NCBI GenBank assembly: GCA_934047225.1
Contig: OW203987.1
Coordinates: forward strand, 3,871,501 to 3,935,500
Length of the DNA: 64,000 nucleotides
Direction: 5' to 3'
Source of the DNA: Ypsolopha sequella
Taxonomy: Eukaryota > Arthropoda > Insecta > Lepidoptera > Ypsolophidae
Shown: positions 1-10,400 of the stretch, one piece after another
Layout: every line of letters starts with the position of its first letter
How positions within the stretch are numbered: the first letter of the stretch is position 1
Notes under the pieces: model-generated
Seen by the model: the letters and a program-made list of their open reading frames with translations, nothing else
Database searches by the model: none
Told to the model about the DNA's origin: nothing
Made by a program: the position numbers and the translations under genes

Positions 1-1405
1 ACGCGGACGAAGTCGCGGGCAACAGCTAGTTGACTTAATAAAAGGAAAATTACCTTGCAAAATATTCGTTTTGACAGCACTAAACCTAAAACTAAAGCCT
101 TTAAAATCAGCTTTTGTGTTCAATGAGGACATCACAACATTTAAGAATATGCCATTGTGTGTGTACGTTAAGATCTCACATGTATTGTCCGTAGGACTGA
201 TTAAATACCTGTCCATAGATTTGGAACAATACTTGTGAAATCGTCTTTACGGGTTGAGACTGTTTCTGTCGTTATAATGTGCCGATTATTATGTATTTCA
301 TAGTAACACTTCAATTTAAAAGGATTGTTTATTTTTCGCATTTTTATTAGCAAGTAATATAAGCACATTTTTTACAGTTGCTAAGGTTGAGATTTCATTT
401 TATTTTAACTTACATAATTCATCCTATTTATTACATTTTTGTTTATTTATACATATTTAACTATTATTTCTGCGTTTTGCATTGTTATTTTATTACATAA
501 TACAAACTTAGCTTGTGTATTAAGCACCTATCCTCTTCATCGCACCATTCAAAGAAAGAGAAAACATTAAATTTTAGACAGCGTCCGATTCCGAAGTAAG
601 ATCGCTTTTAAAATCATTATGCACTTACCAAAAAGGTAATATATATAGCTGTATTTTATTCGCTCAACTGTGAGCGACCATTTTCGTCAATCGAACCGTA
701 AAGATTATCGCTTTTTTTGTCGTGATTTACTTGGAAGTAATGTGTAATGAAAAAATAATTTAAATTATGTTATTTTAACTACATCCGACTGTTTCAAATC
801 TTAACAGTTCATGTAAATATATTTCTATAATACATATTACGACTTCCCGAATAACAGTACGTCAATATGTTTGTACGATTACAAAACATTTGCTGCTTTA
901 GTTATTTATTATAATATCGTACTAATTTAGTACATTTTTATATACAATGTCATGTCCGGTATATACTGAACCGGGCTCTTTTGGTTGTCATCATTCGGAA
1001 AGAACGTCATCGAATGAATGAACGTCATTCTTGTTCGATAACGAACCCTGCGTTCCGAAATAGAATTATATCGCTAAAATCGATTACGAAACTATGAAGT
1101 GAATAGCTTATGATCCATTGTAATTATATTTCGGACCGCAGGGTAGGTTTCCACTTAAACAAATGACAGAAACACAATTTCATTCCACAGTAGGTCCAGC
1201 TAAAGTGTAACGCCTCTTCATCACATTTTCTTACAGACGACATCAATTACTGGGTAAATAAGAGATCGCGTCGATCCTGCCTTTATATGTACAGTATAGT
1301 GTGCTCGCTGGTAGCGGGTCGGTCTCACACGAGGTCACCCTCGTCGTCGAGCGGGGGCGGGTGGCGGGGTGCGGGGGTAGCGGAGCGCGCTACGCACTGG
1401 TGACA
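1..1405. other. Vav 3' UTR and downstream flank
   Basis: No gene seen beyond the Vav stop. The first 33 bases look like a widespread lepidopteran repeat end (GCGGACGAAGTCGCGGGCAA). A foldback element sits at 1046-1143. The rest is AT-rich with no recognised coding signal. Confidence 0.5.
1046..1143. repeat. Small foldback MITE (family G), copy 1
   Basis: About 98 bp, with ends CCTGCGTTCCGAAATAGAAT and its near inverted complement ending GACCGCAGG. A nearly identical copy lies at 43529-43626, so this is a mobile family. Confidence 0.7.
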
Positions 1406-1480
1406 TCAGTCAAGTGCTCCGATGCAGTCCGGCTCTTCTCTCACGTACTCTTTGGGGAAGTAGCCAGTGCGGTCGTCGCC
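1406..1480 (-). CDS. Vav: Vav exon 16: end of SH3 and stop codon
   Basis: 24 codons plus TGA (1408-1406), phase 0 in, acceptor GTATCCAG. It encodes GDDRTGYFPKEYVREEPDCI and a four-residue tail. GYFPKEYV is the final SH3 strand. The 3' UTR continues below 1405; an AATAAA on this strand at 910-905 is one possible polyadenylation signal. Confidence 0.9.
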   Translation of the reverse strand, partial: GDDRTGYFPKEYVREEPDCIGALD

Positions 1481-4400
1481 CTGGATACAATATGAGAAAT
1501 AAATAAACACTAGTAGCACCGGCAGCTCGATCGGTAGGACGTCGGACTCACAACCTTGAGTAGGCACCAATCTTGCTGATGGTGATAGTATTGTATTTAT
1601 ATATTTATGGTATTTATATATTTACTACTTGCTGATGATGATGAAAACACTGTGAGGTAGACCTGAATGCTCTTAAAAGCGAATGAATGAATGAATGAAA
1701 GCGCATATTTGTTCCCGATAGACTCACTCTTTATTATCGAGTGTCCGCCCCTTCCACCATCCCGTTGTCTCCCTCCTTGCTCAGCAACAGCAACTTCGCT
1801 CCGGGTCGCAGCGCTATCTGCCCGCTCTCTATAGGTCTGAAGTCTCAGCTCACTGGTGCTATACTGCATCATCAACATTACCTTATCGAGTGTCCGCCCC
1901 TTCCACCATCCTCTGTTGTCTCCCTCCTTGCTCAGCACCAGCAGCTTCGCTCCGGGTCGCAGCGCTATCTGCCCGCTCTCTATAGGTCTAAAGTCTCGGA
2001 TCACAGTCGCCACTACTCGCCGGAATGGCCACCGAAGGTTCGAGTCCAACCTGAAAATAGTATTGCATTACGGATGGCTGAAATATTATTGGGGGTTCAT
2101 GTCATGAGTCATTACCACCTGTAGACGCCGTTTTCCTTCACAAACTTGTGAACAACTAAGTCAACTGCTCTAACTCGTTGGAACTCTTATCGTTAAAAAC
2201 TCCACGCGCCTCCTCACGTTGCAACTCTTTCAAATTCCACACCACCACAAACCGTACTAATTACGCCAATAATATATTTTTCTCCCGTTCTCCCACACTA
2301 TATAACGAGCAACTCGGTAACACCGACTTATTAGGGTTCCGTAGTACCTAAAAGGTAAAAGGAACCTTTATGGTGAGACTCCGTTGTCCGTATGTCACAG
2401 CCTCATAACTTTGGCACCGTTAAAGATAAATACATGAAATTTGACACAAAAATAGCATTAATTTGCCTACATATGGGTGTAAAAAAAAAAAATGAAAAAT
2501 TTTAAATTGTACAAAACAAAAGTGAAAAAAATATATATTAGCCTTAGAATAATAACGCCTAGAAACCGAGTCCGCGCACAATAAGTGAAGCGAGTAAAAC
2601 CAGGCCATATAGGCCTGGTTCGCGGGCCGGCCTGGTCAGTTCTCAAGGTCAGCCTTTAGTACTAACAACTCTCGGAAATTAAATTGAAAATGATGGTTTG
2701 TGCGGTCAATGGGTGTCACAATACAACGGAAAAACATAATAAACACTGTAACATCACATTCCACCTCTCAGTACTGAAATTCACATTATAACTTAACGTA
2801 AAACATAAACTTAAACAGAAATAATCGTCCGTAATTTTGGTAGACGCCATTGTATTAAAATGTTGCCAGTAAAAGAAAAAAAAAATCCTCAAATTAGTAC
2901 TAATATACAAGGTCACTTTCGGTAAGTGGTCAGGACCAAGGTTCATCATTTCAATAAATCACATTTTTTCGGGTTTTTTATACTAAATATTTTTGTTAAA
3001 TGTTTGCTTATGTTATCTATTTTACGTTGTTTTAATTTCTAATTAGCGCGGCTTGTTGTTGAACGGTATTTAAAAATTCGATTCTTTTATGAATCTAAAA
3101 AAGACAACATTTCGCAAATGGTGTCATCTAAGCGACAATTGTTTAGAAAACAGTTAGAGTTCCAAGGCCATTAGGTTGTTGTGGCGACCACTACGCGGCA
3201 AAGCTCGTTTTATTTTTTTCGAATATAAGAGAAACGTAGTTACTCATTATGGTTTTTTATTCACCCCACCTGCCACATTTTACGTTTATAGAATTGCTCC
3301 ATAGTTCCGAAGATTCCCGCTCAGTATTAGACACTTGAAATTTCATACATACATCACCACCGTATCAGACTACTCCTTCTAGTCACTGTTTTGTAATTCT
3401 ATATAATATATGTTAAATAATGTAAATACCGTTATATACTCGTATTAATTCGTGCTTATATGGGCATATAATGTATACTGATTTCAACACTATAATAAAC
3501 TACGCTGTGTAATGTATACCAAGAAATAATAGATTTAGATTTAGATTTATTTATTAATAACAAATATAGTTACATGTCAAGGAATATAATGCAAAGTTAT
3601 ACTTAAAGTATAATTATTTTTAAAATTAACTATAAAATTATAGAATAATAATATTCTTAGTCAAAAATAATAATAATAATAATTGAAAAAACAATAAATT
3701 GTATTATGATTAAATAATGATTAAATAATGTCAAAAAGATTAATATTGTATGTAGGTACAATTAGGTACCACATCTGTCCATAAACTCCTTGACCGTGTA
3801 AGGCGCAAACTCGACTAGCAGTTTTTTAAGCTTGCTTTTAAAACTAGTGAGTGATGGTGCGTTCGTTATCTCAGTAGGCAGCGAGTTGTACACATTTATA
3901 CCGAAAACGCGGGTACATTTGTGAGTTTTCTCGAGTCGATGGACACGAGAAACAAGTTTGTTGGCGTCCCTTGTCGCATATTTGTGTATGTCTTTGCGAC
4001 GCCGAAATTGTCCTAGATTTTTATGGACATAAATGCAAGCTTGATATATAACCATTGCAGGCAGTGTCATCACTTTCTGGTCAATAAAAATGGGTTTCGC
4101 CGTGACGGACTGATCGTAGACTTGTACAATTGTACGCACAGCTCGCTTTTGCATGACAAAGGCCCTTTCCCAATCAGCCGCTTGACCCCATAGCTCGGCT
4201 CCGTAGCTAAGCAGCGAGTGCACCGTCGCAAAGTAACACTGCCTCACCGCCTGCGGCGGCAGCACGCGCGCTACACGCCCGAGCGCAAAGCAGGCTCGAC
4301 CCAGCTTATCGCAGAGTGCATCGATGTGTGTGCGCCAGGTAAGTGATCTGTCAATTCTAAAGCCCACCATAGTGATAGCGCTTACTTGGGACAGTTTATC

Positions 4401-7400
4401 GCCATTCATTGTCACGGTTATTGGTGCATCCATGTGCCCCGACAAATCGAACCTTATAAAGTGCGTTTTTTTCGCATTAATAGCGAGTCCGTTAGCACGA
4501 AACCATGATGCAAGTCCATCCGATAATTCGATAATAATTCCGAGTCGTTAAGTAACAGTTCCAATTTCCCTACTTTAGGGAAAATGCGTACTCCACTAGC
4601 AACATTGTTTATGCGCTTGTGTGCGTGTCAGCAAACGTAGCTATAGTGCGCGCCAATCTTTTAGTCGCCTCTGATTGAGTTACGAGTGCAAGCTTGCGCA
4701 GGTACAGTCAACGAAACAATAATATGAACGGGTGATTATTAAATGTTTACTATAAGTGGGAAGGTGTACTGGTTGTACCTACCTATTTAATATATATTTA
4801 TTATTTTAGTGCAATCTTAACTGTTTAATTAAAACAAATTAATATAAACACCATTTTCCTATATTGTCGCCTAAAAACGCTATAACGACGGCGAGGCATA
4901 ACAACAACAATAAACTTTAACAAACTAAATCAACAAAACAACAAATAAACAATAAACAAACAGATTCAACGATTAACTAAACGAATCATATAATTTTTTC
5001 CACGAACGTACTTTTCATGCAACGCGCGCGTGTGTAGTGTACGGACGTAGCACTAACACTAACGCATAGTGTTGACACCTGCCGAACGGCGAGCGGGGGG
5101 TGTGGTGCGGCATGCAGGCGGGTGTGCTCCGCGCCCTCGCTCCTGTAACGTCCCCCTGACACCGTAAAACGGCTAATGCGTCGATTCTTGGGGCTAGCTT
5201 CAGAGGCGACTAAAAGATTGGCGCGCACTGTACATGATGCTTACGCCCACATGAATCATCTTTTTGCCTCACTTTAGAGAGATCGGTTGAAGGGAACTAT
5301 CATTCTAGGCGTTATTATTCTAAGTATTAGCCTAAAAATACAATATGGGTATCAAATTGCAGGTATTAAAAAGTTAATTCTAAAAATATATACTTTTAAT
5401 ATATTTACTGAGACTGGTTTCGAGAAATCTTGAAAAAAAAAAATATATATGTATGTCCCCCCCCCCCCCTTATTTTCGAAACTGGTAGACCGAAAAAATG
5501 TCAATTATAGATCATAACTAGCCAATTACAGGAAAACTATAGCGATTAAAAAAAATTCAGAACTAATGAGAAATATAAAAAAAAAGCCGCAAGTGAAAGT
5601 TAACAATAATGAAGCAGGCTCACCCGACGAAGTTCTCGGAGAGGCTGGTCTTCTCGTAGTAGGAGACGAGCTCGACGATGCTCCGGAAGAACCGCGACTC
5701 GGAGAGGTAGTAGTGCGGTACATGGTCTATGGGCTTGCGGCACACCCGCATGTGCTTCACTGTATTGTCTGTCCTGGGGAGGTCACACAGATTTTAGATT
5801 ACAAACCATTAGATTAGGCACTTTATAAAATGGGTAGTTAGGAAAGCATGTGATCTGGTTATGTGAGCAAGTGCAGCTCAAAGTCGAAATAGAGTACAGA
5901 AATTACAAAAAAAGTATCATGTTGCAATTTGAAATGTTTAATGACTTGTTTTTACCATTCAAGATTTATATCAAAAATAGCTATCCCGATTGGGCGATTA
6001 AAAGTACCAGCCAGTGGTACCGATTCGGTGAAGCACATCTTAACTTATTTGACAGGACTAAACTTAATTTAAGCGTTCTGTCCTTGTCTTTTCTATAAAG
6101 AAAGAAAAAGACAGTATGCTTAAAATAAGGTTAGTCCTGTCAAATAAGTTAAGACGTGTTATGCCGAATCGATACCACTGACTCTGGTTTAGCATCGTTT
6201 CTCTTTCAACCAATTTACTCTTTAGATAACTGAGAATTACAACAGCGAGAAAGCTGAGCTCAGTTTACCATTTAATGTTGTTATCTCCCATTTATTACTG
6301 TTTATGTTTATTAGCATGTAGTATAATATAATGTACTAAGTGTTTGAGTAACATATATATTTAAATCGGTACCCTATAATATTTTGACATCATGGCACTA
6401 CCTTCAACAACTTCCCCATTACCAAAGGTTAGCTGGTAGAGAATACTAAATAGTATTAAGCTTGCGTGTCGGTGTCGGGATGTTGGCTCGCGTTAGGTCT
6501 CACTCGCAGCAGGAACGTGCCATCGACGCGCCGCTCTAATTGTAACAAAGACTCACTTGAGCGAGAGCGCGTACTGCGTGTCGGTGTCGGGATGTTGGCT
6601 CGCGTTAGGTCTCACTCGCAGCAGGAACGTGCCATCGACGCGCCGCTCTAATTGTAACAAAGACTCACTTGAGCGAGAGCGCGTACTGCGTGTCGGTGTC
6701 GGGATGTTGGCTCGCGTTAGGTCTCACTCGCAGCAGGAACGTGCCATCGACGCGCCGCTCTAATTGTAACAAAGACTCACTTGAGCGAGAGCGCGTACTG
6801 CGTGTCGGTGTCGGGATGTTGGCTCGCGTTAGGTCTCACTCGCAGCAGGAACGTGCCGTCGACGCGCCGCTCTAATTGTAACAAAGACTCACTTGAGCGA
6901 GAGCGCGTACTGCGTGTCGGTGTCGGGATGTTGGCTCGCGTTAGGTCTCACTCGCAGCAGGAACGTGCCATCGACGCGCCGCTCTAATTGTAACAAAGAC
7001 TCACTTGAGCGAGAGCGCGTACTGCGTGTCGGTGTCGGGATGTTGGCTCGCGTTAGGTCTCACTCGCAGCAGGAACGTGCCGTCGACGCGCCGCTCTAAT
7101 TGTAACAAAGACTCACTTGAGCGAGAGCGCGTACTGCGTGTCGGTGTCGGGATGTTGGCTCGCGTTAGGTCTCACTCGCAGCAGGAACGTGCCATCGACG
7201 CGCCGCTCTAATTGTAACAAAGACTCACTTGAGCGAGAGCGCGTACTGCGTGTCGGTGTCGGGATGTTGGCTCGCGTTAGGTCTCACTCGCAGCAGGAAC
7301 GTGCCGTCGACGCGCCGCTCTAATCGCGCCGCCGCCGTCTCTCTACTCATTGTTCCAACGTACCTGTTAATACACGTATTTTGAAAAGAAACTCCTAGCG

Positions 7401-10400
7401 TTTTGAAAACTAGCGCGGTAGTTCAGTCACTCAGACACTAATCTGAGCCGGATTCGAATCCTGTCCAGTCGAGCAAGCACGTAATGATTTAAATGTACAT
7501 TATTTAAATATACAAATATATGCTTATCATTATTTTTATCATGTACATTTATTATTTTATTACATACGAGGGTGAATCCAAAAGTTCTAAGCCCGACCTA
7601 CAAAGAGGTATCAAATCTTTGTAAATCTACCGTCATTTGTTAGTATGTTTTTTCGTGATTGATTGTGTGAAGTTGAAGTTCGATACTGCAAGCTATTATT
7701 TTTTTGTGATATTTTGTTTAACGCAGTCTGACGGGATTTTTCACAATGGAGAAAATTTAACACCGTGCTGTGATTAAGTACCTCAATAAAAAAGGTCTTT
7801 CACCTAAAGAGATTCATGAAGATATGGAAACAACATTAGGGGAATCTGCTCCATCGTATTCCACTGTCAAAAAGTGGGTAGCTGAATGTAAACGCGGTCG
7901 GGAGACCATTGAAGATGACCCAAGGAGCGGAAGGCCTTCAACGTCTACCACTAAAGAAAACACTGACAAAATTTGTGATCTCATCCTAGGACACCGACGA
8001 TTGACCATTAGTAGGATACCTGAGATCACAGGCATCAGTTATGGCCGAGTGCAAAACATTATAACTGTAGAATTGGAGTTCCGTAAGGTTTCTGCTCGCT
8101 GGGTCCCAAGATTGCTTTCAGCTGACCAAAAACGAGTTCGATTCACAATTTCGCGTGACTGTTTGGAACTTTTTGAGGCAGATGCTGAGGATTTTATGTC
8201 TCGTTTTGTTACCATGGATGAAAGCTGGGTTCATCACCATACTCCTGAAACAAAACAGCAATCCAAACGGAAAAGATCTGGCTCACCCACGCCGAAAAAG
8301 GCCAAGTGCGTTTTGTCAGCCAACAAAGTCATGGCATCTGTTTTTTGGGATTCGAAGGGAGTTATTTTATTGGATTATTTACCTAAAGGTGAAACTATAA
8401 ATTCACGCTATTATTGTAACCTATTACGAAAACTTCGCGAAGAAATAAAAGGAAAACGGCCGGGGATGTTGCGTAAGAGAGTTTTGTTTCTTCAAGACAA
8501 TGCACGAGTTCACACTTCGGTTGAAACGATGGCTGTGATCCATGAATGTGGTTACGAGTTGCTGCCTCACCCACCTTATTGGCCGGATTTAGCCCCCTCT
8601 GACTATCATCTCTTTCCAAATTTAAAAAAACACTTGGTGGGATCAAAATATTCGACTAGAGAAGAAGTGATAGTCGCAGTTAATGACTATTTTGACGACC
8701 TTCCGGAATATTTTTTTTTCGAGGGTATAAACTGGTTGCAGGTCAGGTGGAAGAAGTGTGTTGATCTAGATGGAGACTATGTCGAAAAATAAAAATAATT
8801 TTGAACCCACTTTTCTTTCATTTTCACGGTCGGGCTTAGAACTTTTGGATTCACCCTCGTATATTTCTACAAGATAAATTTTTGACTTGTAAAAAGTGTA
8901 TTATACCTACCTACTTTGCAAAATAAACTATTTGAATTTTGAATTTTAATTAAAAATACAATGAACTTGCTGACAATAAAGAAAGACTGTCAGGTAAGCT
9001 TGCCTTAAAAAACCCAAAGTAATAAATAATAAAGCTCACCTCTAACTGTCACATTAGGACGCAGTAATCGTTGGTGACAGTGTTGTGTGTTGACAACGTG
9101 TGTTGACTGTCTGTACAGGTCTAGCGCTTGACTGAGTAGGTTGCTGCGGTAGAGGAGGAGGAGGAGGGGGGGTGAAGTGACGTGTACTGACGCGAGACTC
9201 GATATAAAAAGAGACGCGACCGGTGTTTAGCGCAGGAACCTACTCAGTTAGCGTTAGACGTAGTGAGTCCACATTTGGTGTGATGGATAATTAATGAGAC
9301 GTGAATTGATACGTTTTTTTTTTAATTAAAGTCTTCTATAGTACAAGGCTGTACAAGTATTAACTGTTCCACTGATATATGCATATAATACACGACCGAA
9401 CGCCGCGCACACCTGTACTCCCGTAATGATAGCTAGTAATAACTTCGGTGAAAGCTCGACCTGCCCAGTTTGTATGTTAATAGAGCGAGTATATTACCAC
9501 ATGTAGTAGTGCAGCGCATGGTCCGGCTGCAGGTTCTGCGGCGGCGGCGGCGGCACGGGCGCCAGCGTGCCGCCGCAGCGTCCCGACATCGCTATACACT
9601 CCTTGTGAGCGCAGCCGTTGCACACCGTGCACAGGTAGCCCTGAGGACAACGTCAATATCGTACTGAGGTATATGCTGGACGAAAATATATAGTTATATT
9701 GATGGACAATAACGGAGACTGGTCTACCGATGTTTCGAACCAAAGCTCAGGAAACAAATGCGCGAGTATTACAAACTTATACAAGCTAGGTCAGATCGCA
9801 AGTAAAAACCGACGTGTATATTTTAATACAAGGACTTTAGTTAAAGTCAACACGTACATGTTAAAGGGTTCTCATTAGACAACTGGTAACGAAAGTAATC
9901 AAATTTTCTCAAGTTTTTCTATATTTTAAAAAAGGTTCTGCAGCAGACAAGTGAAAAATTATAGAAACTGTGGAGGAAATGCATTTAATTATTAGGTGGT
10001 GCCTCTGTTGCTGCAGTGTAGTTGTGAGAGCGTTAGATTTTAGTAACCTGTTTTTTTTTTTCATTTAATTTTTATTTTTGAAGTCCTTCAACAAAAAAAT
10101 CAAAAATGAGTGCGACGAAGAGCAAAGCGAGGAGGAGCGTTTTACGTTGCTGGTGATGATACATTCGGAAACCGAGCAAATTGGAGCGGAGCGAGGCGAC
10201 CTCTGTTGTTATAACAGAATTTATAATAAACGCAAAAATCCTTCTTGTTTTTCAATTGACAGCCACCTACGCAACGGTCATTGCGGGTTCCGACAGCGGA
10301 GACACAACTTTAATATTAATTAACTGAATCAAAATATAGGTGGTAGAGCTGATGCCGGGCTCGACTGTGGAGGTACAACCATCTTATTTGGAGACCCCTT

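Larger units (their letters stand above)
2051..5623. other. Vav intron 14
   Basis: Holds the repeat fragment at 2335, a truncated non-LTR retroelement (about 3530-4560) and a 585-bp foldback element (4645-5229). The rest is AT-rich with no recognised gene. Confidence 0.6.
7490..8955 (+). repeat. Non-LTR/SINE 3' tail split by the mariner
   Basis: GTACATTTATTATTTTATTA before the mariner and GACTTGTAAAAAGTGTATTA with a TTTGAATTTTGAATTTT end after it match the uninterrupted tails at 16680-16985 and about 60340-60440. The mariner therefore inserted into an older element. Confidence 0.75.

Noticed and set aside
1741..2124. Plus-strand frames over the SH3 exon and its copy
   Set aside because: Antisense shadows of Vav exon 15.
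6466..7323. A ladder of overlapping 68-codon plus-strand frames
   Set aside because: They are the antisense reading of the 112-bp SH2 exon repeats; each ends at the same place in each unit and has no protein features.
6463..7324. Regular direct repeats that could suggest a CRISPR array
   Set aside because: The units are contiguous with no unique spacers, encode SH2 sequence and lie in an animal gene.
9203..9250. Plus-strand promoter (TATAAAAAG then TCAGTT)
   Set aside because: Spacing of about 43 bp is too long for a usual TATA-initiator pair and no plus-strand gene follows; the sequence is part of a short inverted repeat.
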